Below, one piece after another: positions 8,673-16,488 of a DNA stretch of 64,000 nucleotides. How positions within the stretch are numbered: position 1 is the first letter of the stretch; each line of letters begins with the position of its first letter. The notes beneath the pieces are model-generated. The model ran no database searches, was not told where the DNA came from, and saw only the letters and a list, made by a program, of their open reading frames with translations. The stretch is from positions 1-64,000 of the forward strand of contig NZ_MVIM01000020.1 in assembly GCF_002086795.1 (NCBI RefSeq). Direction: 5' to 3'. This DNA is from Mycolicibacterium tusciae. GTDB lineage: Bacteria > Actinomycetota > Actinomycetes > Mycobacteriales > Mycobacteriaceae. The translations under genes and the position numbers were made by a program.

Positions 8673-8688
8673 TGTACTGTCCAGTACA
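8673..8688. promoter_or_regulatory. TetR-type operator, TGTAC class (hydrolase promoter)
   Basis: TGTACTGTCCAGTACA has 7-bp inverted arms around a 2-bp centre. It lies 32 bp before the ATG of the dehalogenase-fold hydrolase. The same 16-bp pattern recurs at 10475, 13833 and 16047. Confidence 0.7.
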
Positions 8689-8720
8689 GGGTAGGCTGAG
8701 ATGAACGGATCCACAGGATA

Positions 8721-9611
8721 ATGTCGCTTGCCGTCGAGCAATTATTGGCCGGGTACCGGGCATCGGGCAGAGAGTTCACCGCCGCCGGGGTGCGCTCCTT
8801 TGCCCTCGATGCCGGTGCGCCGGACGCCGAGCCGGTGGTGTGCGTGCACGGGGTTCCCGCGTCGAGCTATCTCTACCGCAAGGTCGTAGCGGCCGTGGCG
8901 CACCGGGGTCTGCGCGGTATTGCCGTCGACCTGCCCGGGCTGGGTTACGCCGAACGTCCGGCGGACTTCGACTACACCTGGACCGGCCTTGGCCGCTGGT
9001 TGCTCGCGGCCGTCGACGCGTTGGAGCTCGAACGTTTCCACCTGGTGGTGCACGACATCGGAGGGCCGATCGGGTTCGAAGTCGCCGCAGCACAGCCTGA
9101 CCGGATCCGGTCGTTGACCATGCTCAACACCACTGTGGCCGTTGAGAGCTTTCAGCGCCCGTGGATGATGGAGCCGTTTGCACACACGGGCGTGGGCGAG
9201 GCGTGGCTGGCGTCGCTGCAGTTGCCCGGTGTGTTCCTGTCGTTGATGCGCTACACGGGTGTCAGCCGCAAGGTTCCGGCGGCCGAAATCGCCGCGTATG
9301 TCCCGCTGTTGCTCGGCGACGACGGCGGGCGGGCGTTCCTGAAGATCATGCGAGGCTTCGAGCCGACCGCCGACAAGCAACGGCGCTACGTGTCCGCCGT
9401 ACGGAACACCCCGTATCCGGTGCAGATCGTCTGGGGCGCCCGAGACCACGCCCTGACATTGCGCCACGACGGCATTCACGCGCAACTGGCATCAGGCATC
9501 GACGACCCGATCCTGTTGCCCGCCAAACATTTCCTCCAAGAGGACTACCCAGAACAGATCGCCGACGCCGTCTGCCGTCTCGCTTCGGCCGTTGACGGAC
9601 AGCGTCGGTAA
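8721..9611 (+). CDS. Alpha/beta hydrolase of haloalkane dehalogenase-like fold, halide-binding residues missing
   Basis: A 296-residue alpha/beta hydrolase. The nucleophile elbow is VVHDIGGPIG with Asp112, the acid is probably Asp242 (WGARDHAL) and the base is His270 (AKHFLQED), so the Asp-Asp-His triad of the dehalogenase/epoxide hydrolase branch is intact. True haloalkane dehalogenases hold the halide with Asn/Glu after HG (HGNP/HGEP) and Trp after the nucleophile; here these are HGVP and Ile (HDIGG). The enzyme therefore probably acts on another electrophile, such as an epoxide, fluoro-compound or ester. An ATG start follows AGGAT. A TGTAC-class palindrome controls the promoter, linking it to the dehalogenase at 12900-13793. 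Confidence 0.78.
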   Translation: MSLAVEQLLAGYRASGREFTAAGVRSFALDAGAPDAEPVVCVHGVPASSYLYRKVVAAVAHRGLRGIAVDLPGLGYAERPADFDYTWTGLGRWLLAAVDALELERFHLVVHDIGGPIGFEVAAAQPDRIRSLTMLNTTVAVESFQRPWMMEPFAHTGVGEAWLASLQLPGVFLSLMRYTGVSRKVPAAEIAAYVPLLLGDDGGRAFLKIMRGFEPTADKQRRYVSAVRNTPYPVQIVWGARDHALTLRHDGIHAQLASGIDDPILLPAKHFLQEDYPEQIADAVCRLASAVDGQRR

Positions 9612-9731
9612 ACCCGACACCGTTGCGAACCTGACAGTCGCCACGAACAGCCGTTACGGCGCCCGCGTCCACTCCTTGTCAAACACACAGGCAGCGACCA
9701 CGCGGACAGGCGCCTCGCGCCTGAGTCGTAG

Positions 9732-9747
9732 TTGACCATTCGGTCAA
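9732..9747. promoter_or_regulatory. TetR-type operator, TTGACC class (RclC-like promoter)
   Basis: TTGACCATTCGGTCAA is a perfect inverted repeat TTGACC-N4-GGTCAA, extended to GTTGACC/GGTCAAC at 9731-9748. It lies ~90 bp before the chosen start of the DUF417 gene. Confidence 0.65.
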
Positions 9748-9837
9748 CTTGGAGCCGAAACCCTGTTCTGTGTAACGGAAGCCGGGTTGGCCGACACCAC
9801 ACCAACGACAGCAGACTCCCGTTTGGAGGTTAAACTC

Positions 9838-10311
9838 GTGGCTACCAACAATGTCCTGACCAATCCGGGCATCCACGCGAGGCTCGAAGGCCTCGCGTCT
9901 TTCGTCGCCCGCTACGGCCTGGTCGTCGTGATCGCCTGGATCGGTGCGCTGAAGTTCACCGCCTACGAGGCCGAGGGCATCCAGCCACTGGTCGCCAACA
10001 GCCCACTGTTGAGCTGGCTCTACAACCTGTTCTCGGTGCAGACCTTCTCCAATCTGCTGGGGGTTTTCGAGATCCTCACCGCGATCCTGCTGGCCGCCAA
10101 ACCCATCGCGCCCAAACTCTCGGTGCTCGGCAGCGTCCTGGCGACGCTGTTGTTCCTGACGACGATCAGCTTCCTGTTCAGCACCCCCGGCGTCGCCGAA
10201 GCGGCCGGCGGCGGATTCCCCGCATTGTCGTCGACCGGTCAGTTCCTGCTCAAGGACGTCGTCCTACTCGGGGTGTCGCTGTGGACCCTGGCCGACACCC
10301 TACGTGGGTGA
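9838..10311 (+). CDS. DUF417/YkgB (RclC-like) membrane protein
   Basis: A 157-residue inner-membrane protein with about four hydrophobic segments. The family signature is ALKFTAYEAEGIQPLVANSP followed by LSWLY, as in E. coli YkgB/RclC, which belongs to the reactive-chlorine-species resistance regulon. An upstream ATG at 9787 is in frame, but the GTG at 9838 is preceded by TTTGGAGGT at proper spacing and is preferred. The gene stands alone on the plus strand between the hydrolase and a peroxiredoxin and has its own TTGACC-class palindrome. A role in oxidant or electrophile defence is inferred from family and context; the molecular activity is unknown. Confidence 0.82.
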   Translation: MATNNVLTNPGIHARLEGLASFVARYGLVVVIAWIGALKFTAYEAEGIQPLVANSPLLSWLYNLFSVQTFSNLLGVFEILTAILLAAKPIAPKLSVLGSVLATLLFLTTISFLFSTPGVAEAAGGGFPALSSTGQFLLKDVVLLGVSLWTLADTLRG

Positions 10312-10474
10312 CCCCCACGCGATCGACGATGGGCGCCATGGTCGACGCCGACTCGGCACGCCACCACCGAAGTGCGATTCGGCCCTGGGCGGCAAGCATT
10401 GTCGTACACCGTCAGGTCATGGTGACGAAACGCCGACAGCCGCGAAATCGCCCATTACCCACCGCAGCCTCGAC

Positions 10475-10490
10475 TGTACTGTTTAGTACA
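10475..10490. promoter_or_regulatory. TetR-type operator, TGTAC class (peroxiredoxin-tetR promoter)
   Basis: TGTACTGTTTAGTACA has perfect 6-bp arms TGTACT/AGTACA with a 4-bp centre. It lies 54 bp before the ATG at 10545. Confidence 0.7.
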
Positions 10491-10544
10491 CTATCTTTGT
10501 CACTTGCGGGCCCGCCACGAACTTTCTGAAAGGCAGTACTTCTC

Positions 10545-11108
10545 ATGAGAAAAGCCAACGTCGTCGGCCCGGGCACTGTGGTGGCACCCCGGGAACTGGT
10601 CACCGTATCCGGAGAGACGGTGCGCATCCCGGATCCCGACCGCCTTGTCCATCTGCAGTTGCGTCGCTTCGCGGGCTGCCCGATCTGCAACGTGCACCTT
10701 CAGTCGATGGCGCGGCGTTACGACGAGATCGCCGCGGCCGGCATCCGTGAGGTGGTGGTGTTCCACTCCAGCGATGACGAACTGCGCCGCCACGGGGTCG
10801 AGCTGCCGTTCGCGGTCATCGGCGATCCGGCCAAGCTGCTCTACGACGAGTTCGGTGTGGGTTCCTCGCGGCGGGCCATCCTCGACCCCCGCGCCCTCGC
10901 CCCGGTCGTGGCCCAGCGGATTCGCCAACTCCTCAAGCGGGGCGACCCGACCCCGACACCGGTCTACAACAACGACCCGATCGGAGGCACCCTGGGGCTG
11001 CCGGGAGACTTCCTGATCGGCTCGGACGGCAAAGTGGTCGCCGCCAAACGCGGAATCCACGCCTACGACCAGTGGTCGGTCGACGAACTGCTGGCCCACG
11101 TGCGGTGA
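10545..11108 (+). CDS. Peroxiredoxin-like (AhpC/TSA_2, PRXL2-type) protein
   Basis: A 187-residue thioredoxin-fold protein. The active-site loop is LRRFAGCPICNVHL with Cys45 and Cys48, the FxGCPxCN form found in the peroxiredoxin-like (AhpC-TSA_2) group rather than typical 2-Cys peroxiredoxins. The later elements VVVFHSSDDELR and LGLPGDFLIGSDG complete the fold. It is expected to reduce peroxides or other oxidised substrates in the cytoplasm using a low-molecular-weight thiol or thioredoxin. It is ~45% similar by eye to the protein at 25882-26463. The TetR gene follows 58 bp downstream, so both are probably transcribed from the palindrome-controlled promoter at 10475. Confidence 0.82.
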   Translation: MRKANVVGPGTVVAPRELVTVSGETVRIPDPDRLVHLQLRRFAGCPICNVHLQSMARRYDEIAAAGIREVVVFHSSDDELRRHGVELPFAVIGDPAKLLYDEFGVGSSRRAILDPRALAPVVAQRIRQLLKRGDPTPTPVYNNDPIGGTLGLPGDFLIGSDGKVVAAKRGIHAYDQWSVDELLAHVR

Positions 11109-11166
11109 CACCGGCCGCGGTCGCGCCGTGCCGGTCGGCCAGGGTTGCTTCTATATCCTTTTCGGG

Positions 11167-11848
11167 ATGTCCGCATTGCGACCGACCGGCACGGCGCGCC
11201 CGCTCCCAGCGACCGCGCGCGGTCAGCGTGCGCGCGCACAGATCGTGGACGCCGCGGCCACGTTGATGTATCACAACGGCGTGAGCACCACCAGCCTCGA
11301 CGACGTGCTGACCGCCGCGGGCGCCGGCAAGGGCCAGATGTATCACTATTTCGACGGCAAGGCCGACCTGGTGGCCGCGGTGATCGAGCGGCAACTGGAG
11401 TTGGTGCTCGCCGCGCAGCAACCCGAACTCGACCACACCGACTCCTGGCAGGGCATCGACGCGTGGATGGCCCGCATCGTGCGCGAGCAATCCCGAAGGG
11501 GCGGCCCGTTCGGGTGTCCGTTGGGAACGATCGCGGCCGAGTTGAAAAACGATGACACGTTTGGCCCCAGCCTGGATGCCGCGTTCGCTCGGTGGGAAGC
11601 CCCCCCTGGCGCGCGGGCTGAAGGCGATGAAGGATCGCGGCGACCTGGTGCACACGGCGAAACCGGCGCGCCTGGCCGCCATGGTCATCGCCGCCCTGCA
11701 GGGCGGGATGTTGCTCGCCCGTGTGCGCGGAAACGTCACCGTGCTACGCGACACCCTCGACGGCGCGGTCACCGAACTTCACCGCTGGGCGGCTACTTCA
11801 GCACCCGCCAAACCCGGATCGGCCCGCCGCAAGCGCCAAACCCGTTGA
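11167..11848 (+). pseudogene. TetR-family repressor interrupted by +1 frameshift in a C7 run
   Basis: The N-terminal helix-turn-helix is intact (RAQIVDAAATLMYHNGVS, then TSLDDVLTAAGAGKGQMYHYF). It is followed by a ligand domain with the CPLGTIAAEL motif shared with the TetR at 23876-24505. At 11600-11606 a run of seven C shifts the frame. Removing one C would join ...AAFARWEAP to LARGLKAMKDRGDLVHTAK and then MVIAALQGGMLLARV, giving a normal ~226-residue TetR ending at 11848. As written, the product continues out of frame to 11883 with a junk tail. It is either a real mutation, a phase-variable tract or a sequencing error. As the nearest regulator gene it is the prime candidate for binding the TGTAC-class operators. 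ATG 11167 was chosen over the upstream ATG at 11128, whose extra residues match nothing. Confidence 0.8.
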
Positions 11849-11852
11849 GCCG

Positions 11853-12488
11853 TCAGAACTCTCGCTGGCCTGCGCTGAGGTAATCCTCAAGACTTTGACG
11901 GATCGCTGCGCGTCCGCGGTGCAGCAGCACCCGTTGATTGCCCGCGGTGATGTCGAGCACCTCGCAGACCTCCGCGGCGTCGAACCCGAGAAGGTCGCGC
12001 AGGGTCACCACGGCGCGTTGTCCCTCGGGTAACTTGTCCAGCTCACGCCGGGCAACCTCCAACAACTCGCGATGCAGAACCGAGCCCTCCGGGCTGTCCG
12101 GGAACGGCGCCGGCGGCTGTTTCCACGAGCCGGCGCCGGGCTCGCCGGGACGGTGAAAGCGCGCTGGATCCACGGTGGCCGCACCGAAGTCGGTGAGGGT
12201 CTCGTTGCGCCGATGATCGCGAACCCCGCGCTGCTTGGCGATGTTTGTCAACACCGCAAAGAGCCACGTCTTGAGCGAGGATCGGCCCTCAAAACCCCTA
12301 ATGCCCTTCACCACGGCGATCCAAGTCTCTTGCACCACGTCCTCGGCTGTCGGGTGATCGGAGACGTAGGCGCGTGCGACACGCAACAGGGCGGGCGTGT
12401 GCTCGTCGACCAGTTGAGCAAAGGCACGCTGATCACCCGCGCGAAGCCCCGTGACCAACGCCTGCTCACCGGCGATCCGGGTTACCAT
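11853..12488 (-). CDS. ECF RNA polymerase sigma factor (pair 1)
   Basis: A 211-residue ECF sigma factor. Region 2 is recognisable (FAQLVDEHTPALLRVARAYV, then TAEDVVQETWIAVVKGIRGF and SLKTWLFAVLTNIAKQR). A variable linker of ~50 residues follows, then region 4 (LDKLPEGQRAVVTLRDLLGF, VLDITAGNQRVLLHRGRAAIR). It directs transcription of a small regulon when its anti-sigma factor releases it. Its ATG overlaps the last 7 bases of the anti-sigma gene at 12482-12781, so the anti-sigma gene comes first in the transcript. It is paralogous to the sigma factor at 16481-17131, sharing the GNQ/VNQRVLLHRGRAA segment. It is convergent with the TetR gene. Confidence 0.9.
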   Translation of the reverse strand: MVTRIAGEQALVTGLRAGDQRAFAQLVDEHTPALLRVARAYVSDHPTAEDVVQETWIAVVKGIRGFEGRSSLKTWLFAVLTNIAKQRGVRDHRRNETLTDFGAATVDPARFHRPGEPGAGSWKQPPAPFPDSPEGSVLHRELLEVARRELDKLPEGQRAVVTLRDLLGFDAAEVCEVLDITAGNQRVLLHRGRAAIRQSLEDYLSAGQREF

Positions 12489-12781
12489 GAGCCCGCCGTC
12501 TCGGCGAAGGCGGCCAGCAGCCGGGCGCGGTAGACCGGATCGAGGTGCTCCTCACGGATGCCGCCCAGAGTGCCGACCGTGGCGTGCAACTGGTCCAAAT
12601 AAGCGGCGCAGCCCTCACATCCGTGCAGATGCGTCTCAAAGCGCGCGCGATCGTCGGCATCGAGCGCGTCCTCCAGATACGCCGTGACCAGCTCGACCAT
12701 CTCCTCGCACCGCAGCGGGCGCGACCGCATCACCCCGCGCCGCCGCCACCACCACCGCATCCGGCCAGCCTTAGACGTCAT
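12482..12781 (-). CDS. Zinc-binding anti-sigma factor (ZAS/zf-HC2)
   Basis: A 99-residue protein with the ZAS motif His51-x3-Cys55-x2-Cys58 (HLHGCEGC), preceded by CEEMVELVTAYLEDAL. Such proteins sequester a cognate ECF sigma factor and often release it when the Cys pair is oxidised. There is no membrane segment, so it is cytoplasmic. The ATG at 12781 follows GAGGGCGAGAA; the Trp/Arg-rich first 20 residues are unusual and an internal ATG at 12730 is possible. It precedes and overlaps its sigma gene, the reverse of the usual order and of the second pair in this window. Confidence 0.85.
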   Translation of the reverse strand: MTSKAGRMRWWWRRRGVMRSRPLRCEEMVELVTAYLEDALDADDRARFETHLHGCEGCAAYLDQLHATVGTLGGIREEHLDPVYRARLLAAFAETAGSW

Positions 12782-12899
12782 TTCTCGCCCTCGACAATCA
12801 TCGGGTCCCCAGATCCCCGGTCGGCGCGGCGGAATGCCGGGCCGATGAATTCAGCGTGACACGGCCAACGGGTCGTTGCCACCAGCCGTCACACTTTCG

Positions 12900-13793
12900 T
12901 CACGGCGCCACCTTGAGCACCTCGTGGGCGAGGAGCTCGCCGCGATCCTCCTGCAGGAAGTGCGATGCGCCTTCGATGCGCACCTGATCGATGGCGCCGG
13001 GGATGAGGTCACAGAACACCTGACCAGCTCGGGGGAAGGGGAAGATGGGGTCCTGGTCGGAGAACGCCACCAGGGCCGGCTTCTGCCACCGCGACAGCTG
13101 GTCGATGACCGCCCGCATCTCGTTGGCCCCGACGTCGTCGCCCGTGATGGGGACAAGCAGCGGGAAGCGGGCCGCCCCGGCTTTGGACTCGGGCGTGGGG
13201 AAGGGCGCGTCGTAGGCGGCGACGACGTCGTCGGCCAGGTCGGTGGCCGTCGCACCCTGGATCACCATTCCGACCGGGAGGTCGGGGTTCTTCTCGGCGA
13301 ACTCGCGCCAGGACAGGAACCCTTTGGACACCCGCCCCGTGAACAGCCCGGTGTTGAAGATCGCCAGTGCAGCCACGCGATCGGAGTGCTCGACGGCCCA
13401 GCGCAGGCCGATCGGGCCGCCCCAGTCCTGCACCACGGCCGTCGCCTGCTGCACGTCGAGGCGATCGAGCACCGCGCTGACGATCTGCACGTGCCGGTCG
13501 AAGGTGTACCAGTTCGGGTCAGTCGGCTTGTCCGAGCGCCCGAAGCCGGCGTAGTCCGGCGCAATGACACGGTGGCCCGCGGCCACCAGCGGGCCGATCA
13601 TCTTGCGGTACAGGTAAACCCAACTCGGCTCGCCGTGAAAACACACGATCGGCGTGCCCTCGCGCGGGCCCTCGTCGAGGTAATGGATCCGCAGACCGTC
13701 AACGTCGACATAGTGCGGCGTGAAGTCATAGCCAGGCAGGTGGGCGAATCGGCCCTCCGGGGTCCGAAAAACTTCAGGCAGGCCAACGCTCAT
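12900..13793 (-). CDS. Haloalkane dehalogenase (HLD-I type)
   Basis: A 297-residue alpha/beta hydrolase that hydrolyses carbon-halogen bonds to an alcohol and halide. All hallmark residues are present: nucleophile Asp123 with the adjacent halide-binding Trp124 (VVQDWGGPIG), HGEPSW with Glu55 in place of the Asn of HLD-II enzymes, acid Asp246 or Asp248 (FSDQDPIF), and base His278 (GASHFLQED). The HGEP/W signature is as in DhlA and DmbB-like HLD-I enzymes. The frame is open to 14198, but ATG 13793 has GGAG at proper spacing and begins the conserved sequence. It is divergent from the SDR at 13876; a TGTAC-class palindrome lies between them and may control both. Confidence 0.9.
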   Translation of the reverse strand: MSVGLPEVFRTPEGRFAHLPGYDFTPHYVDVDGLRIHYLDEGPREGTPIVCFHGEPSWVYLYRKMIGPLVAAGHRVIAPDYAGFGRSDKPTDPNWYTFDRHVQIVSAVLDRLDVQQATAVVQDWGGPIGLRWAVEHSDRVAALAIFNTGLFTGRVSKGFLSWREFAEKNPDLPVGMVIQGATATDLADDVVAAYDAPFPTPESKAGAARFPLLVPITGDDVGANEMRAVIDQLSRWQKPALVAFSDQDPIFPFPRAGQVFCDLIPGAIDQVRIEGASHFLQEDRGELLAHEVLKVAP

Positions 13794-13832
13794 CGGGCAG
13801 CTCCAGGTGTGAGGCAGGTGATCGTGATGTAG

Positions 13833-13848
13833 TGTACCGAACGGTAAA
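13833..13848. promoter_or_regulatory. TetR-type operator, TGTAC class (dehalogenase/SDR divergent promoter)
   Basis: TGTACCGAACGGTAAA matches the TGTACY-N4-RGTACA pattern with one mismatch. It lies 40 bp upstream of the dehalogenase ATG and 28 bp upstream of the SDR ATG. Confidence 0.6.
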
Positions 13849-13875
13849 GTCAGACTTTCGGCGGTCGGAGCGGCG

Positions 13876-14820
13876 ATGACACGGACGGATCGGGCCATTC
13901 TCATCACGGGCGCGAATTCCGGGATCGGCAAGGAGATCGCACGGCAACTGGCACTGCGCGGCGCATTTTCGACAATCTTCCTCGCGTGTCGCAACCTCAC
14001 GCGAGCCGCGTCGGCACGATCCGACCTCGAGCGCGCCACGAACACCGCGCTGTTCGAAATCCTGCACATGGACGTCGCCGATCCCGGATCTGTGCAATCG
14101 GCCCTCGACACGATCACCAAACCGCTGCACACCGTCGTCTTGAACGCTGGCGGCCTCGGCGGGCCAAAACCATTGGCGCTCAACGACCATGGTGTCACCG
14201 AGGTCTTCGCCGCAAACGTGCTGGGGCACGTGATGCTGCTGGAGGCGCTGATCCAGCGTGAAATGTTAACCGCCGCCGCCGTGCTGACCGGCAGCGAGGC
14301 TGCCCGTGGTGTTGTTCAATTGCGCATCCCACCCCCAACCTTCGCCCACCATTCCGCCGACGAGTTCGCCGGCGTCATCGACGGATCCTTCTACACCGGC
14401 AGGCGCGCCACCGCGATGCTGGCTTACGCCCACGCGAAATATCTTGGTGCACTGTGGATATCGGCCCTGGCACGCCGCCATCCCGACCTTCGTCTGCTCA
14501 CCGTGAGCCCGGGCAACACCGCAGGCACCAACGCGTTCGAGCACACCAACCCGATAGTGAGGACCGTCATGAGCCGCGTCGTGATGCCCTACATCGCACC
14601 GCTGTTCGGCCTTGCGCACAAGCTCGACGTCGGCGCGCGACGTCTGGTTGACGCAATCGTCGATGACTCGTACCGCAGCGGAGTGTTCTACGCCAGTGGC
14701 GCCGGGAAGCTCACCGGGCCCGTCGTCGACCAGGCGACGATCCTGGCAGACTTCGCCGACACCACGATCCAAGATCGCGCCGACGAAGCCATCCACCGAT
14801 TTGTCGCCGCCGCTCGCTGA
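13876..14820 (+). CDS. Short-chain dehydrogenase/reductase (protochlorophyllide-reductase/retinol-dehydrogenase-like)
   Basis: A 314-residue SDR. The NAD(P)-binding motif is TGANSGIGK (11-19), the NAG motif is VVLNAGG (90-93 region), and the catalytic residues are Ser140 (LTGSEAA), Tyr184 and Lys188 (AYAHAK). The length and the C-terminal extension resemble the light-dependent protochlorophyllide reductase/RDH branch. It probably oxidises or reduces an alcohol/carbonyl in the cytoplasm. The position opposite the dehalogenase and the shared palindrome suggest it could oxidise the alcohol released by dehalogenation (inference). GGAG precedes the ATG. It is convergent with the peroxiredoxin-GAF gene; the stop codons are adjacent. 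Confidence 0.85.
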   Translation: MTRTDRAILITGANSGIGKEIARQLALRGAFSTIFLACRNLTRAASARSDLERATNTALFEILHMDVADPGSVQSALDTITKPLHTVVLNAGGLGGPKPLALNDHGVTEVFAANVLGHVMLLEALIQREMLTAAAVLTGSEAARGVVQLRIPPPTFAHHSADEFAGVIDGSFYTGRRATAMLAYAHAKYLGALWISALARRHPDLRLLTVSPGNTAGTNAFEHTNPIVRTVMSRVVMPYIAPLFGLAHKLDVGARRLVDAIVDDSYRSGVFYASGAGKLTGPVVDQATILADFADTTIQDRADEAIHRFVAAAR

Positions 14821-15990
14821 CTACCGATCATCGGTGACAAGCGCCGACGGGTCGGCTGCCACGATCGCCTCCACCTCGATGCGCAGCGCGTCGAGGTGGT
14901 CGCGGGCGGCCCCGTCATAGTCGCGTGCGTGGTCATCAAGAACACACACCGTCCCCACCACGTGCCCGCCGGCGTCTCGGACCGGCATCCCGAGGTAATT
15001 ACTCAAGCCGAACTCGGTCTCATCCTCGTTGCCCGCGAAGGTGTCATCGAGGCGGGAGTCACGCACGAAGATCGCCTCCCCGCCGTCGACCACCCGTTCG
15101 CAATACAGCGGCACCCGATCCGGTGCGGCGCCGGCCTTGGAGCCTGCGGCGCCCACCCGATAGAAGGCGGTGCCCGGGCCCGCCGTCGCCGCGACGACCA
15201 TGGAATCGGGGTCCGAGCGCATGACCAGAACGGACTTGACACCGAGTTCGTCGGCCAGTTCTTCCAGGCGGGGCGCCACCGGGGCAAGAGAAGGTGTGGT
15301 CGCCGCTGACGTGGCCGCGCGGCCAAGAACACGGTCGACCGCCGCCAAGATGTCTTCAGGCTCGGTGCGCGTGGCGTAATTAGGATGCACGTCGATCCAC
15401 CGCAACACCGACTCGGCATCGACGATCGCCACCGTGGGCATCGGCAGCGCAACGGTGCCGTCGGCGTTCACCGCCGCAAGATCAAGCCCCAGCTGCTTCT
15501 GCGCGGCCTGCGCTTCGTCGCTGGGCGCGATAACGATGCCCAACGCGGCGGCGATGCGGTTGCCCGGATCGGAGAGCACCGCGAAGCTCAGCTCATTGGC
15601 CTGCTGCATCGACACCGAACCATCCGGGCTCTGCGGGCTGATGGCCACCAGACGAACGCCGCGGGCCTCCAGCGCCGGCACCAAATCCTGTTCGTAAACG
15701 CGCAGCGCGATGTTGCAATACGGGCACCACGCCCCCCGATAGAAGACCACGACCGTGGGTGCTCCGGCCAGCACGTCGGCCGACGAGACTGACGTCCCGT
15801 CCGCCCCAATGAGCTCAGCGATCGGGAATCGCGTCCCAGGCACGGCCACCGACGCCGGCACCCCGGCCGCCTGGAGCTCGCGCTGGTCGGCGGCGAAGAC
15901 CTCGAGCACCTCAGGCGGAGCCACGCCGGCCAACTGCTCCGCCAATTCTGCGACCTTCTCGCTGAAAGTGGTGAACTTAGAGCTTGTCAT
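14821..15990 (-). CDS. Peroxiredoxin-GAF fusion protein
   Basis: A 389-residue two-domain protein. Residues ~45-230 are an AhpC/TSA thioredoxin fold with active site VVFYRGAWCPYCNIAL (Cys89, Cys92), VAISPQSPDGS and a late strand MPTVAIVDAESVLRWID. Residues ~240-385 form a GAF domain (GVKSVLVMRSDPDSMVVAA, YCERVVDGGEAIFVRDSRLDD, LGMPVRDAGGHVVGTVCVLDD). The GAF part resembles those sensing small ligands or redox state, so it may gate the peroxidase or report on oxidation. A lone-enzyme peroxiredoxin of this type is usually ~220 residues. The start follows GGGGAAGG. A TGTAC-class palindrome lies 57 bp upstream. Confidence 0.85.
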   Translation of the reverse strand: MTSSKFTTFSEKVAELAEQLAGVAPPEVLEVFAADQRELQAAGVPASVAVPGTRFPIAELIGADGTSVSSADVLAGAPTVVVFYRGAWCPYCNIALRVYEQDLVPALEARGVRLVAISPQSPDGSVSMQQANELSFAVLSDPGNRIAAALGIVIAPSDEAQAAQKQLGLDLAAVNADGTVALPMPTVAIVDAESVLRWIDVHPNYATRTEPEDILAAVDRVLGRAATSAATTPSLAPVAPRLEELADELGVKSVLVMRSDPDSMVVAATAGPGTAFYRVGAAGSKAGAAPDRVPLYCERVVDGGEAIFVRDSRLDDTFAGNEDETEFGLSNYLGMPVRDAGGHVVGTVCVLDDHARDYDGAARDHLDALRIEVEAIVAADPSALVTDDR

Positions 15991-16046
15991 AGCACGCCTT
16001 CCCCGTCGGTGGTGTCATCGAGCCTGTCGACAGCGATCTCGCCTAG

Positions 16047-16062
16047 TGTACCAAACAGTACA
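16047..16062. promoter_or_regulatory. TetR-type operator, TGTAC class (peroxiredoxin-GAF promoter)
   Basis: TGTACCAAACAGTACA has a TGTACY half-site and an AGTACA half-site with a 4-bp centre, upstream of the minus-strand gene that starts at 15990. Confidence 0.65.
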
Positions 16063-16218
16063 GACGATGAACTCGCTTGAGCACCAAGCCCTGTCGGGTC
16101 CGAACGCACAACTGGCGGGGACTCGAGTTTCGTTGTCCCCCGCGCAGCCATGGGCCATCATCGGCGGCATGCGACGTTCGGGGGCATCGAGTTCGGCGTG
16201 GATTTGCACACGATGGCC

Positions 16219-16488
16219 CTAGCTACGGCCCCGCCGTCGCAGCTCGGCGACCAGAGCGTCGAAGTTCGCCGGGCGCACCTGCACCGCGTCGTCGCGCGCG
16301 GCGGCAGTGATCTTGACGGTGCGGCGAATCTGGTCGATGAAGACTCGGCAGGCTTCGCAGCCGCGTCGGTGTTGTTCGAACCGGCGCAGGTCTGTGTTAC
16401 TCAGTGCGTCATCGAGATACGTCGTGACCAGCTCGATCACGTCGCTGCACGCCAGTTGCAGTTCGTTGGTGATGAATTCGTCAGTCAT
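16219..16488 (-). CDS. Zinc-binding anti-sigma factor (ZAS), pair 2
   Basis: An 89-residue protein with CSDVIELVTTYLDDALS, then His40-x3-Cys44-x2-Cys47 (EQHRRGCEAC), the ZAS zinc motif. It is expected to hold the adjacent ECF sigma factor inactive until oxidised or otherwise signalled. The ATG at 16488 has GGAG at proper spacing and overlaps the sigma gene stop (16481) by 8 bases. It is a clear paralogue of the anti-sigma factor at 12482-12781, though here the sigma gene comes first. Confidence 0.86.
   Translation of the reverse strand: MTDEFITNELQLACSDVIELVTTYLDDALSNTDLRRFEQHRRGCEACRVFIDQIRRTVKITAAARDDAVQVRPANFDALVAELRRRGRS

Noticed and set aside
13794..14198. Upstream part of the dehalogenase frame
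   Set aside because: Antisense shadow of the SDR gene; the conserved dehalogenase N-terminus and ribosome binding site lie at 13793.
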